A stretch of 64,000 nucleotides of DNA from Caldilineaceae bacterium SB0661_bin_32 (GTDB lineage Bacteria > Chloroflexota > Anaerolineae > Caldilineales > Caldilineaceae): positions 62,001-126,000 of the forward strand of contig VXMH01000014.1 of the NCBI GenBank assembly GCA_009841235.1. Direction: 5' to 3'. Shown here in pieces: positions 27,240 through 36,899 of this stretch. The notes beneath the pieces are model-generated. The model did not search any database, was not told the origin of the DNA, and worked only from the letters and a program-made list of their open reading frames with translations. A program made the position numbers and the translations under genes. The first letter of the stretch is position 1. Each line of letters opens with the position of its first letter.

Positions 27240-28235
27240 TCATAGCTTGCCCAACCCAAACGCCTCCTCCAAATCCACCGTCGCGCCGCTCGCAATCGCC
27301 CGCTTGATCCCCGCCTCAAACTGAAGCTCCTGCAAACCGGCCACGCCGGGTATCGGCGGCGACGCCCCATCCCGCACGCTGTCCAGATAGGCGTTGATCG
27401 CCTTGCCGAACGAGGCCCGGTACTGGTCCCAGCGCGAGATATCGAATGTCAGACTGTGCCGTTCATGACGGCCCGTGCGGTAGTTGATCACCTCCATCTC
27501 ACCGTCCAGGTCCCGCATACTCAGCCGCCCGTGCTCATACGCGAAGGTCAACTCGTAGAGCGGCAGCTTGGGATCGATGGCGGACGTGCCGATCAGCGTG
27601 CCGGTGGCGCCGTTTACCAGGCGCGCAGTCACTGTCACGTTGCGCGCTTCGTCGGCGCCCGCGCCTGGCGAGGACGCCTGCGCGCTGATACTGGCTGCCG
27701 GCCCCATGAAGTACAGCAACAGGTCGATGCAGTGGCTCCAGCAGTTGTAGTGCACCATGCCCGTGAAATGCACCGGCTGCCCAAATGCATCCCGTTCCAC
27801 AATCTCCCGCGCCAGCCGCGTCTGGTCGAAGAAGCGGTAGTTGAAGACCATCGCTGTCTCCACCCCTGCGCTGTGCGCCGCCTGCATCATCGTACGCGCG
27901 TCGAAGAAGTCCTCCTCGACCACGTTCGCCTGCCCGTGCCGCGCCGCCAGCGGCTTCTCAAAGAAGAGCCGTTGCGGCCCGTAGGTCAGCAGCGCATTCG
28001 CCGCGTCCAGGCGGTCTGTCTCCTTGGTGAAAACCAGGCAAGTGTCCGGCTCGTCCGCCATCAGGTCGGCCGCATCAGCCGCCACGCGCCCGCCGAACTG
28101 TTCCGCCACCGCTTCTGCCTTGCTGCGCGTGCGGTTCAAATAGCTGAGCTGGATATCCTCTCGCTCCACGATGTAGGGCAGATAGTTCCTCTCGGCCACG
28201 CCGCCGGTTCCCACAACAGCAATCTTCATCGTCAT
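27240..28235 (-). CDS. Gfo/Idh/MocA family oxidoreductase
   Basis: This 331-residue NAD(P)-dependent sugar dehydrogenase-like protein begins MKIAVVGTGGVAERN, the N-terminal Rossmann loop. FFEKPLA near 107-113 is the conserved EKP motif with the catalytic Lys. YNCWSHCIDLLLYF supplies the downstream His-containing helix. It lies 36 bases downstream of the rhamnosidase on the same strand, so it probably oxidises or epimerises a sugar released by that enzyme. Confidence 0.9.
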   Translation of the reverse strand: MTMKIAVVGTGGVAERNYLPYIVEREDIQLSYLNRTRSKAEAVAEQFGGRVAADAADLMADEPDTCLVFTKETDRLDAANALLTYGPQRLFFEKPLAARHGQANVVEEDFFDARTMMQAAHSAGVETAMVFNYRFFDQTRLAREIVERDAFGQPVHFTGMVHYNCWSHCIDLLLYFMGPAASISAQASSPGAGADEARNVTVTARLVNGATGTLIGTSAIDPKLPLYELTFAYEHGRLSMRDLDGEMEVINYRTGRHERHSLTFDISRWDQYRASFGKAINAYLDSVRDGASPPIPGVAGLQELQFEAGIKRAIASGATVDLEEAFGLGKL

Positions 28236-28271
28236 TCTAGTTCCCCTCAGGTCTGATTGTTCGTTTACAAT

Positions 28272-31037
28272 CTATTCTTCGACCAGGCGAAAACTGTAAG
28301 AGCCGGAGCCCACCTGGAAGGTTATGGCGTCCCCCTCCTCTTCCCCTGACTCTATCCCCGCAATGCCCGGTCTGTACACGCCCTCTTGCCAAACTGTCTC
28401 TCCACCCTCTTGAATAGCCACCGAACCCAACCCCAACTTGGGCACGCTGACCCCGGCTGTCGTATTGACAGGCACGGTCACCTGCAGAGTGAACGTCCTT
28501 TCTTCTCGCTGCCAAGCCGACGCCACCGTGCCGGACTGCGTCTCGACCTTGGCGTCCACACCGGTCACCCCGCCGACCACACTGGGACTGATCGCAATCG
28601 TCCGGTAGCCAGGACTCGTCGGGCTGATCCCAGCCAGCGTACGGTAAAAAAAGACCTCCGTGCTGCAGAACATCTTCATGTTCAGGCTCAACTCCTCCTC
28701 CGGGTCGCCGTTCCAGGACTCCCACACCGTCGTCGCTCCCTTGGCGATCTGCTCTCCCCAGCTTGGAAAAGTCGTCTGCGACATCAACTCGGCCACAACC
28801 TCCGCCTGCCCGTAGCGCGGCAGCGCATTCTCCAGCGCCGCCGTGCCGATGATCCCCGTCGTCAGATGCCCGCCCTGGCGCACGCGAATCTCCTCGACCA
28901 GGTTGGCGACAACCGCCTCTACCCTCTCCTCCGGCACCAAATCAAGGTGCAGCGCTACCGCGTTCGCCGTCTGGCTCCCGCCCCCGTACTGGTTGGCCTC
29001 TTCGTCCAGAAACTCGCGGTTGAACGCCTCCCTGATCTCCCCGGCCAGCGCACCGTACCGCCGCGCCTCCTCCTCCTCGCCCAGTACCCGCGCCGCCTGC
29101 GCCAGAATCCACACACAGTGCTGGTAATAGGCCGTCGACATGAGCGGCATCGGCGTATGCAGCGGCTTGAAGCTGGAAGTTCCGTCCGCCTGCGGCTCCA
29201 TGTGGTCGCCCAGCCCGTGGCGCATGATATGCCCTTCCGCCAGCGCGCCGTAAAACGCCATCATCCGCTTCAACGGACCGTAATGCCTGGCCAGAACGCG
29301 TACGTCACCGTAATGCCGGTAGACCTGCCACACAAAGATCGGATAAGTGCTCGCCCAGTCCATCCAGCGCAGATACGCGTCCATCGTCGCGCGCCAGTGC
29401 AGTGGAGCCACCACCGGGACATCGCCGTCCTCTTTCTGCGCATCGGCGATATCCTCCAGCCACTTCGCCCAGAAACTGGCGCTCTCAAAGTTGTAAAGAT
29501 AGTCCTCAGCGATAAACCCCGGATCGCCCAGCCACGCCACCCGTTCGGAGCGGTCGGCCGCGTCCTGCGAAATGCTCTGAAAACTGCCCCGCAGCGTCCA
29601 GTGCACATTGCTGTGTATTTGGTTATAAAGCTCGTCTGAACAGCGAAAACGGCTCCCGGTCCCCACCGCCGTGTGCACAACCCGCCCCTCCACACTATCC
29701 AGCGCGGGCGCGCCCGGATAGCCGGTCACCTCCACATAACGGAAACTGTGCAGCGTGAAACGCGGCTCCCATATCTCGACACCATTTCCTCTGAGCGTAT
29801 AACTGTCCGTCTGCCGCGCGCTATGATGTACGCCCCCATCGCGGCCGGTCCCCTGCCTGTACTCCTTCTCCGAATCCGGAGCATTGCACAGATTGCTGCG
29901 TGCGTCCAGCGTCCCGTCCGCGTACAAACAGGTCCCGTGCCGCAGCGTGACCGTCGCGCCCGCCGCCCCCCGCACCCGCAGCCGGCACCATCCCGTTATC
30001 ACCTGCCCTAGGTCGAAGATATACACGCCCTCGCGCGGGCTGTTCATCTCAACCGCCGGTAGCGTCTCGATCACGCGCGCTGGCGGCATACCCTGCGCTA
30101 CCAACGCACCCCCGGGCGCGTCTACAGCCACAGCAGGCTGCCACGCCGCGTCATCGTAACCGGGGCAGTCCCAACCCGGCCTCTCCAGGCGCGCATCGTA
30201 ACGCTCACCGTTGTTGAAATCGTTATACGTGATCGGGCCCGGCGCCGCCTTCCATTCGCCGTCGGAGACAATGCTGACCTGCCCGCCGTCCTCGTACTTA
30301 ATTATTCCTTGCAGCAGCAGCCTCGGCCTGTCCCCGTAAGGCGTGCGGTGGCTGGGCGACGGTGGGATGTCATCCTCCGCGCTGTACCAGCCATGCCCCA
30401 GCATGACACCGAAGACGTTGGCGCCCGGCTGCAACAGCTCCGTGACATCGTGGCTCACATAGAGCACGCGCGATCCCAAAACAAACGGCTGGTCGTTGTT
30501 GTAATACGTGTTCCCGGGGTCCAGCACTTTCCGCCCAACCTTGGAGCCGTTCACATACAGTTCCCCATAACCCAGCCCCGACATGTGGACAGTCGCCCGC
30601 CGCACCGGCCTGTCCACCGTGAACGCCCGCCGCAACAAAGGAGCCGAGATCGTCCTGTCCGCAACGCCGATCCAATGGCCCTGCCAGTCGCTGGCCTCCA
30701 GCAACCCCATGCTGAACACCGCAGCCGCGCTGAATCTGCTGGCAACTCCCTCCCCGTCCCACACCCGCACCGCCCACCAGCAACGCTCATTGCTGACGAG
30801 GGCCGCGCCGCCATATTCCACGTGCGTCATCTCCGACGAGGCAACCCGGCCGCTGTCCCATCTGTCACCGACCCCGGCCAGCAGTTCAGCCTCGCTGCTG
30901 GCGACCAGAATCCGGTAGGCCGACTGCCTCTGACCGCGTTCCTGCGCGCGCAGCAGCCAGCTGAAGCGCGGCCGCCGCGTATCGACGCCCATCGGATCCA
31001 CGGCGTATTCACACTGCAAATCGAAGGGGGTAATCAT
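28272..31037 (-). CDS. alpha-L-rhamnosidase, glycoside hydrolase family 78
   Basis: This 921-residue enzyme releases terminal L-rhamnose from glycosides. It has the GH78 layout: N-terminal beta domains including a carbohydrate-binding-like region (SDWQGHWIGV near 117-126), a catalytic (alpha/alpha)6 barrel with the acidic motif DAADRSERVAWLGD at 492-505, and a C-terminal beta domain. No signal peptide is visible, so it acts inside the cell on imported oligosaccharides. It starts at ATG 31037 and is divergent from the importer operon at 31415, which suggests shared control. Confidence 0.92.
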   Translation of the reverse strand: MITPFDLQCEYAVDPMGVDTRRPRFSWLLRAQERGQRQSAYRILVASSEAELLAGVGDRWDSGRVASSEMTHVEYGGAALVSNERCWWAVRVWDGEGVASRFSAAAVFSMGLLEASDWQGHWIGVADRTISAPLLRRAFTVDRPVRRATVHMSGLGYGELYVNGSKVGRKVLDPGNTYYNNDQPFVLGSRVLYVSHDVTELLQPGANVFGVMLGHGWYSAEDDIPPSPSHRTPYGDRPRLLLQGIIKYEDGGQVSIVSDGEWKAAPGPITYNDFNNGERYDARLERPGWDCPGYDDAAWQPAVAVDAPGGALVAQGMPPARVIETLPAVEMNSPREGVYIFDLGQVITGWCRLRVRGAAGATVTLRHGTCLYADGTLDARSNLCNAPDSEKEYRQGTGRDGGVHHSARQTDSYTLRGNGVEIWEPRFTLHSFRYVEVTGYPGAPALDSVEGRVVHTAVGTGSRFRCSDELYNQIHSNVHWTLRGSFQSISQDAADRSERVAWLGDPGFIAEDYLYNFESASFWAKWLEDIADAQKEDGDVPVVAPLHWRATMDAYLRWMDWASTYPIFVWQVYRHYGDVRVLARHYGPLKRMMAFYGALAEGHIMRHGLGDHMEPQADGTSSFKPLHTPMPLMSTAYYQHCVWILAQAARVLGEEEEARRYGALAGEIREAFNREFLDEEANQYGGGSQTANAVALHLDLVPEERVEAVVANLVEEIRVRQGGHLTTGIIGTAALENALPRYGQAEVVAELMSQTTFPSWGEQIAKGATTVWESWNGDPEEELSLNMKMFCSTEVFFYRTLAGISPTSPGYRTIAISPSVVGGVTGVDAKVETQSGTVASAWQREERTFTLQVTVPVNTTAGVSVPKLGLGSVAIQEGGETVWQEGVYRPGIAGIESGEEEGDAITFQVGSGSYSFRLVEE

Positions 31038-31224
31038 CTGGCTGCCGTGTCGGAATGACAGATGGAAGCAACTCTGTTCCGTATTGTACCAGAACGCATC
31101 GCATCAGCAGCAGTGGGCGCGCATTCCGAAAAGTGCCCCCGCCCTCCTGTATACGGAAGGGCGATTTCTGGCAGATTTCTTCGTCGGCTGTAAGGGCAAG
31201 TCAATGTGGCCTCAAATACAGAGT

Positions 31225-31254
31225 TTGCAGCGCCTCCGGTGTCTCTGCTATGAT
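31225..31254 (+). promoter_or_regulatory. possible promoter in the divergent intergenic region
   Basis: The 377-base gap between the divergent rhamnosidase and binding-protein genes contains TTGCAG (31225-31230) and TATGAT (31249-31254) separated by 18 bases on the plus strand. ATGTTT and AAACAT, near 31273-31301, form a short inverted repeat. No gene is supported in 31038-31414. Confidence 0.3.
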
Positions 31255-31414
31255 TCAGCTACCGGCCCGCAGCATGTTTCACGCGACGTTGACCCCCAAA
31301 CATCGTCTGATCCATGCCGTGATTCGCAGATCTTCACCCAACGACCTGACCTGCAGTTACACTTTGTAGACAAGCGATCCCTCCCTACTCCCTTTCCAAT
31401 CCAGGAGGAACACC

Positions 31415-32749
31415 ATGACCCGAAAAGCACACGCTTCCCAGTCGCGCCCCGTCTCCCGTCGTGCCTTCCTCAAGACAGCCGGCGCCGGCGCCGCGTTCGC
31501 CGCGCTTAGCGCCTGCGCCGCACCCGTAGCCGCCCCCGCGGAAGGGACCAGCGACGAAGATGCCATGGCCGAACCGCAGGAGTTGAACATCGTCTATTGG
31601 GCCGACAGCAATGACTTCTTCCAGGGTGTGATCGACCAGTATCAGGAAGAGACCAGCAACATCGTCAACTATGAAGTCGCGCCGGCTGTTTACATCGAAT
31701 GGCAGCAGATGATGACGACACGGCTGGCATCGGGCGATACCGGCACCGACGCCTTCCACTCCGACGACTTCCAGGCCGCCATCTACGGCGCCGCCGGCTG
31801 GCTCTCCCCGCTCGAGCCCGTCGTCGAACTCTATGACATCGACCTCGATGACTGGCCCCAGACGTTGATCCACGATGTTTCCTCCTGGGACGGCGTGCTC
31901 TACCGCATTCCTTGGGGCAACGACACCGAGATCTTCTTCTATCGCACCGACTATTTCGAGGAAGCCGGCGTCTCTCCGCCCACCGACTGGAACGAACTGG
32001 TCGAAGTCGGCACTGCTCTCACAGATGAGGACGCAGGCGTCTACGGTATCGCCCTTTCCGCCACGATCGGCGGCCAGCTGGGCAACGAAATCCAGCATTG
32101 GACCAATCAGGGCGGCGGCGCCATCAACAACCTCGACAACGACGGCGCCCGCGAAGCACTCGCCTTCTATAAGGCGCTCTACGCAGAACACAACATCGCC
32201 CCTGATTCTGCCCCGCAGGAGGACTATAGCTCCGTCTTCCAGGGCTGGCTCTCCGATAAGTACGCCATGTGGTGGTGCTGGGACGGCTTCTTCGGCGCCA
32301 TGCGCACCAACGAGGAGTTCTGGGCTGATCAGGTTTCCGCATTCCTGCCGCCGATGGGGCCGGACAACGCCGAGACGATCACCGGCTGCTGGGGCTGGTC
32401 CGCCGTTGCCAGCTCGCCTAACCAGGACCTGGCCGCCGAGTGGGTCGGCTTTACCGCACGCTCCGATGTCATGAAGCAGCAGATCTATCGCGGCCGCGTT
32501 CCCGCCCGTGTCTCCCTCTGGGCCGACCCCGAAGTCCAGGATCTCGCACCCTCTTCGCCCTTCCTCTTGGATCTGGCAGAGGCCGGCGGCCTTGTCAAGG
32601 CCCGCCCGGTTACCCCCAGCATCCAGGAAATCTACGACGCCGCCGAACAGAACGTTCACGCCTATCTGACCGATCAGGTCAGCCTCGATGAAGCAGTCAC
32701 GGCCGCCATGGACAAGATCAACCCAATCCTCGAACGCGATCTGGGCTGA
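31415..32749 (+). CDS. ABC transporter substrate-binding lipoprotein (family 1), Tat-exported
   Basis: This 444-residue sugar-binding lipoprotein has a twin-Arg signal (SRRAFLK at 14-20), a lipobox ending at Cys 34 (LSAC) and an Ala/Pro-rich linker. The mature protein has family 1 features (YWADSNDFFQGVIDQYQEET, then YRIPWGNDTEIFFYRTDYFEEAG). A strong ribosome-binding site (AGGAGGAACACC) precedes ATG 31415. It opens the operon with two permeases and three dehydrogenases. Rhamnose-containing oligosaccharides are the likely ligand class given the divergent GH78 gene. Confidence 0.92.
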   Translation: MTRKAHASQSRPVSRRAFLKTAGAGAAFAALSACAAPVAAPAEGTSDEDAMAEPQELNIVYWADSNDFFQGVIDQYQEETSNIVNYEVAPAVYIEWQQMMTTRLASGDTGTDAFHSDDFQAAIYGAAGWLSPLEPVVELYDIDLDDWPQTLIHDVSSWDGVLYRIPWGNDTEIFFYRTDYFEEAGVSPPTDWNELVEVGTALTDEDAGVYGIALSATIGGQLGNEIQHWTNQGGGAINNLDNDGAREALAFYKALYAEHNIAPDSAPQEDYSSVFQGWLSDKYAMWWCWDGFFGAMRTNEEFWADQVSAFLPPMGPDNAETITGCWGWSAVASSPNQDLAAEWVGFTARSDVMKQQIYRGRVPARVSLWADPEVQDLAPSSPFLLDLAEAGGLVKARPVTPSIQEIYDAAEQNVHAYLTDQVSLDEAVTAAMDKINPILERDLG

Positions 32750-32765
32750 TACCCGTAATGAACTG

Positions 32766-32795
32766 CCGGTGGCCAGCATCAACACTGGTCACCGG
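32766..32795. repeat. hairpin of the CCGGTCACTGG repeat family, followed by short tandem repeats
   Basis: CCGGTGGCCAG (32766-32776) and CTGGTCACCGG (32785-32795) form an 11-bp stem with one mismatch and an 8-base loop. Behind it ACCGGCAACTGACC-like units repeat in tandem up to about 32830. As in the first importer operon, a strong hairpin separates the binding-protein gene from the permease gene, here without a T-run. Confidence 0.7.
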
Positions 32796-32840
32796 CAACT
32801 GACCACCGGCAACTGACCACTGACAACTGGTGTTCCACCT

Positions 32841-33731
32841 TTGTTCGGTCAACAGAACCTCAGCACACGTCGCATACTTCTGGCTTGGCTGCTGGTCACC
32901 CCAGTGGTTCTGTGGCGGCTCCTCACATCCGTCTATCCCTTCCTGCGCACCTTCTACATCAGCTTCTTCGACAACAGCCCCGTGCGCCGCACCTTCGACT
33001 TCGTCGGCCTGGACAACTACATGGCGCTGACTCGCGACGCCAACGTCGACGCCACCCTCACCTTCACCCTCTTCTTTACCGTTACCTCCGTCGCCCTGCA
33101 GGTCGTGCTCGGGCTGGCCATCGCCGAACTGCTCAACCAGCGCTTCAAAATGCGCAACTTTGCGCGCGCCGTTAATCTGCTGCCTTGGGCCATGGCCCCG
33201 ATCGTGATCGCCACCGCCGCCCGCTGGATCTTCCACCAGGATTACGGCCTCATCAACGACATCATCTGGCGGATCAGCGGCGAACGCCCGCTCTGGCTCG
33301 TCAACTTCACCACCGCCCGCTTCGCCGTAACCATCACCGACGTCTGGAAAAACACCGCCTTCCTCGCCGTAATCTTCCTCAGCGGCCTCCAGGGCATCCC
33401 TCTTGAACTTTACGAGGCCGCCAAGATCGACGGTGCCGACGGCGCGCGCTCCTACTGGTACATCACCCTGCCGCTGCTGATGCCGCTCATCATCTCGATG
33501 ATCATCTTCACCGCCATCTTCCGCGTTCTCACCTTTGAAATCGTCTACGCGCTCACCAATGGCGGCCCCGGCACCGCGACATCGCTGCTCTCATATCTCG
33601 TCTATCTTGAAGGCTTCCGCGTTCTCAATTTCGGCTACGCGTCCGCCATCGCCATGCTGCTCTTTTTCATCGTCCTGATCGTTGGTGTCCTCGGCTACGG
33701 CTTCCTCCGCCGCGCCTGGGAACGGCTGTAA
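32841..33731 (+). CDS. ABC transporter permease (MalF/UgpA-like)
   Basis: This 296-residue permease has about six membrane segments. The EAA loop is ELYEAAKIDGADGARSYWYITLPLLMP. The N-terminus is read from TTG 32841; no better ATG is present before the first hydrophobic segment. It lies after the hairpin and tandem repeat region and is followed after 22 bases by the second permease. Confidence 0.92.
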   Translation: MFGQQNLSTRRILLAWLLVTPVVLWRLLTSVYPFLRTFYISFFDNSPVRRTFDFVGLDNYMALTRDANVDATLTFTLFFTVTSVALQVVLGLAIAELLNQRFKMRNFARAVNLLPWAMAPIVIATAARWIFHQDYGLINDIIWRISGERPLWLVNFTTARFAVTITDVWKNTAFLAVIFLSGLQGIPLELYEAAKIDGADGARSYWYITLPLLMPLIISMIIFTAIFRVLTFEIVYALTNGGPGTATSLLSYLVYLEGFRVLNFGYASAIAMLLFFIVLIVGVLGYGFLRRAWERL

Positions 33732-33753
33732 CAATTCTGGTCACTGGCGTCCC

Positions 33754-34611
33754 ATGAATATACAACTCATCTCTAAACGCAGGTTTCAGACTACGCTCTT
33801 CTATCTCGCAGTCATCCTTTTCCTAATCGTTGTCCTGCTGCCGATCTACTATATTTTCCTGACCGCGTTCGCCCCGAGCGGGAAACTGTTCACCGTACCG
33901 CTGACCTACGTTCCGCGCAGCCTGGCAACTGCACGCTTTCAGGACATTTTCGGCGCGCTGCCCATTGCCCGCTACATGCTCAACTCCACCCTGCTGGCCA
34001 CCTTCTCCACCATCCTGGCACTCACCGTCAGCCTGCTGGCAGCCTACGCCATCGCCCGCCTCAATTTCCCAGGCGCAAACATGGTCATGATCGGGCTGCT
34101 CGCCTCCAGCATGTTGCCCGGCACCGCCACCGTCATCCCCCTATTCCAGATGTTCCAGACGCTCAAGCTGATGGATACGCTGCACGGCCTCCTCATTCTC
34201 TACGGCAGCGCGCTGCTGCCGATCACCACCTGGGTGCTGGTCTCATTTCTACGCCAGGTACCCGTCGAGATCGAGGATGCGGCCAAGGTCGACGGCGCCA
34301 GTTTCTTCCAACTCCTCTGGCGCATCGTCCTGCCCGTAATCCGCCCCGGCGTCGCCACCATGTTCCTCATCAACTTCATCATCGGCTGGAACGAATTCTT
34401 CACGCCGCTCATCTTTGCCCGCGGCGCCGGCGTCAAGGTCATCACCATGGCCCTCTCCGAAGCCCAGGTCATCGGCGCCCGCAGCGAATTCGACGTCTCG
34501 TGGGGCAACATGTCCGCCGTGGCTATCCTCACCACCATCCCGGTCTTCATCATTACCCTCATCTTCCAGCGCCAGATCGTCGAGGGCATCACCAGCGGCG
34601 TCTTCAAATAA
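33754..34611 (+). CDS. ABC transporter permease (MalG/UgpE-like)
   Basis: This 285-residue permease has about six membrane segments and the EAA loop EIEDAAKVDGASFFQLLWRIVLPVIRP. ATG 33754 is chosen; the open frame extends to 33682, but that part overlaps the end of the preceding permease and is polar and atypical. It pairs with the product at 32841-33731. No ATPase gene is in the operon. Confidence 0.92.
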   Translation: MNIQLISKRRFQTTLFYLAVILFLIVVLLPIYYIFLTAFAPSGKLFTVPLTYVPRSLATARFQDIFGALPIARYMLNSTLLATFSTILALTVSLLAAYAIARLNFPGANMVMIGLLASSMLPGTATVIPLFQMFQTLKLMDTLHGLLILYGSALLPITTWVLVSFLRQVPVEIEDAAKVDGASFFQLLWRIVLPVIRPGVATMFLINFIIGWNEFFTPLIFARGAGVKVITMALSEAQVIGARSEFDVSWGNMSAVAILTTIPVFIITLIFQRQIVEGITSGVFK

Positions 34612-34636
34612 CGTCCTACAGGAGCGACAAGCTGAT

Positions 34637-35689
34637 ATGCCCACTCTAAAAGTCGGAATTATCGGGCTGGGCGGCATCGCCCGCTCCCACTGCGACGCCA
34701 TCGCCACACTCGACAACGTTGAAGTCGTCGCGGTGGCTGACCTCTTCGAAGAGAAGCGCCGCCAGTACATGGACGAATACGGCATTCCCAGGGGCTACCC
34801 ATCCCACACCGAGCTCCTGGAGGACGACGAAATCGACGCCGTCGCCGTCGTCCTCGGCCATCACCTCCACCACCGCCTCACCGTTGACGCCTGCAACGCC
34901 GGAAAACACGTCCTCGTCGAAAAGCCGATGGCGCTCAGCCTCGAGCAGTGCGACGACATGATCACGGCCGCCGCCAGCAACAACGTCAAGCTCATGGTCG
35001 GCCATACCCCGCACTTCTCCGGCCCCCTCCTCAAAATGAAAGAGATCCTCGATTCCGGCCGGCTGGGCCCGCTGATGACCATCGTCTGCTTCTCGTGCAA
35101 AAACTGGACCTACGCCAACCGCGCGCCCCAGTACCGCAGCCGTTTTCATGGCGGCGGCATGTGGCTCACCAACGGCGTCCACGTCGTTGACCGCCTCACC
35201 TGGCTCATGGCCTCCCAAGCCGCATCCGTATCCGCCAGCATCGGCACCCGCGCCCACTACCAGGCCGCCGACGATACCGCCACTGCCCTCATCCGCTACA
35301 AGAACGGCCTCGCCGGCGTCGCCGTCTCCATCGCCTACGCCGACGGGCCGCCCATCATGGATACCCAGGTCATCTGCACCAACGGCACCGTGCGCATCAT
35401 CGGCGGCAGACAACCGGTCCTCCAGGTCGGGCAGGGGGATGAGTGGGAGGATATCCCCTTTGAAGTCCCGCCGGCCGTCATGCACTACGAGTGGAAATCG
35501 TTCGTCCAGTCGATCGAACAGGACATCGAGCCCCCCACCTCCGGCGAATGGAGCCGCCACATCATGGAGATCCTCTTCGCCGCCGAGACCTCGGCCATCA
35601 GCGGGCAGGACATTGTCCTGGAAAGCGGCCTCTCCTGGACCCACCAGCGCGCAGGCATTCCCGTCACCCGCGATCACGGCTGGATCTGA
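34637..35689 (+). CDS. Gfo/Idh/MocA family oxidoreductase (tandem copy 1)
   Basis: This 350-residue dehydrogenase has the Rossmann loop GLGGIA at 10-15 and EKP at 95-97, followed by the HVVDRLTWLM helix that contributes the substrate-binding His/Asp. It starts at ATG 34637 with GGAG upstream; an open frame reaching back to 34415 overlaps the permease and is rejected. It is almost the same length as, and by eye about four-fifths identical to, the next gene. It probably oxidises the sugar or sugar derivative brought in by the importer. Confidence 0.92.
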   Translation: MPTLKVGIIGLGGIARSHCDAIATLDNVEVVAVADLFEEKRRQYMDEYGIPRGYPSHTELLEDDEIDAVAVVLGHHLHHRLTVDACNAGKHVLVEKPMALSLEQCDDMITAAASNNVKLMVGHTPHFSGPLLKMKEILDSGRLGPLMTIVCFSCKNWTYANRAPQYRSRFHGGGMWLTNGVHVVDRLTWLMASQAASVSASIGTRAHYQAADDTATALIRYKNGLAGVAVSIAYADGPPIMDTQVICTNGTVRIIGGRQPVLQVGQGDEWEDIPFEVPPAVMHYEWKSFVQSIEQDIEPPTSGEWSRHIMEILFAAETSAISGQDIVLESGLSWTHQRAGIPVTRDHGWI

Positions 35690-35835
35690 GGCGCACAGCC
35701 ATACAGTTCGTTTTACTCAACAGACGCATCATGGCAAATTAAACCCGCAATCCCGGCCACGAATCGAACATGCCTTCCCGATACATCAATCGATCGTACC
35801 AACTGCTGCAACCCACAGGAGCGAATTAGACAGAC

Positions 35836-36888
35836 ATGGCGAAACTGAAAGTAGGAATCATCGGGCTGGGCGGCATCGCACGCGCCCACTGTAGTGCCAT
35901 TGATACCCTCGATAACGTCGAGGTCGTCGCCGTCGCCGATCTGTTCGAGGAAAAGCGCCGCGAATACATGCAGAAATACGACATCCCCAAGGGCTACCCC
36001 TCCCACACCGAGCTTCTCAAAGACGACGAGGTCGAGGCCGTCGCCGTCGTGCTCGGCCATCAACTCCACCACCGCCTCACCGTCGACGCCTGCAACGCCG
36101 GCAAGCACGTCCTCGTCGAAAAGCCGATGGCGCTCAGCCTCGAGCAGTGCGACGACATGATCGAAGCCGCCGCCAGCAACAACGTCAAGCTCATGGTCGG
36201 CCAGACCCAGCACTACTACGGCACCAGCCTCAAGGCCAAGGAGATCCTCGACTCCGGCCAGCTGGGCCCGCTGATGACGGTCGTCTGCTACATGTCCAAG
36301 AACTGGAACTACGCCAGCCGCCCGCCCCAGTACCGCAGCCGCTTCCACGGCGGCGGCATGTGGCTGGCCAACGGCGTCCACGTCGTCGACCGCCTCACCT
36401 GGCTCATGGCCTCCCAGGCCGTCTCCGTCTCCGCCAGTATGGGCACCCGCGCCCACTACCAGGCCAGCGACGACACCGCTACTGCGCTCGTCCGCTACAA
36501 GAACGGTCTCGCCGGCGTCGCAGTCTCAGTCGGTTTCGCCGACGGCGCGCCCAACTTCGAGAGCCAGGTGATCTGCACCAACGGCACCCTCCGCTTCAGC
36601 CAGCACGGCGAAAAGTTCGTAAAGGTCGGCCAGGGAGACGAGTGGAAGGACATACCTTTCGACGATCCGCCCGTCGAGATGCACTACGAATGGAAGTCGT
36701 TCGTCGAGGCGATCGAACAGGACATCGAGCCGCCCTCCTCCGGCGAGTGGAGCCGCCACATCATGGAGATCCTCTTCGCCGCCGAGAGTTCGGCCATCAG
36801 CGGGCGCGAGGTCGTCCTCGAGAGCGGCCTCTCCTGGACCCACCAGCGCCACGGCGTGCCGGTCACCCGCCAGCACGGCTGGATCTGA
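35836..36888 (+). CDS. Gfo/Idh/MocA family oxidoreductase (tandem copy 2)
   Basis: This 350-residue paralogue of the preceding gene keeps GLGGIA and EKP at the same positions. The differences cluster around the substrate side (for example QTQHYYGTSLKAK in place of HTPHFSGPLLKMK, and FADGAPNFES in place of YADGPPIMDT), which suggests divergence in specificity after duplication. The start ATG 35836 follows CAGGAGCGAATTAGACAG. A 146-base gap without a gene separates the copies. Confidence 0.92.
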   Translation: MAKLKVGIIGLGGIARAHCSAIDTLDNVEVVAVADLFEEKRREYMQKYDIPKGYPSHTELLKDDEVEAVAVVLGHQLHHRLTVDACNAGKHVLVEKPMALSLEQCDDMIEAAASNNVKLMVGQTQHYYGTSLKAKEILDSGQLGPLMTVVCYMSKNWNYASRPPQYRSRFHGGGMWLANGVHVVDRLTWLMASQAVSVSASMGTRAHYQASDDTATALVRYKNGLAGVAVSVGFADGAPNFESQVICTNGTLRFSQHGEKFVKVGQGDEWKDIPFDDPPVEMHYEWKSFVEAIEQDIEPPSSGEWSRHIMEILFAAESSAISGREVVLESGLSWTHQRHGVPVTRQHGWI

Positions 36889-36899
36889 GGTAAACAACC

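Noticed and set aside
28386..29639. 417-codon open frame opposite the rhamnosidase
   Set aside because: Its Arg/His/Pro-rich composition without motifs, and its full overlap with the GH78 gene, show it is a shadow.
31385..32785. 466-codon minus-strand frame opposite the second binding protein
   Set aside because: It has no recognisable domain and lies fully opposite a gene with a Tat signal, lipobox and strong ribosome-binding site.
32755..32830. Possible CRISPR-like array of short repeats
   Set aside because: The units are about 15 bp, adjacent and without unique spacers, so it is a short tandem repeat near a hairpin and not a CRISPR array.
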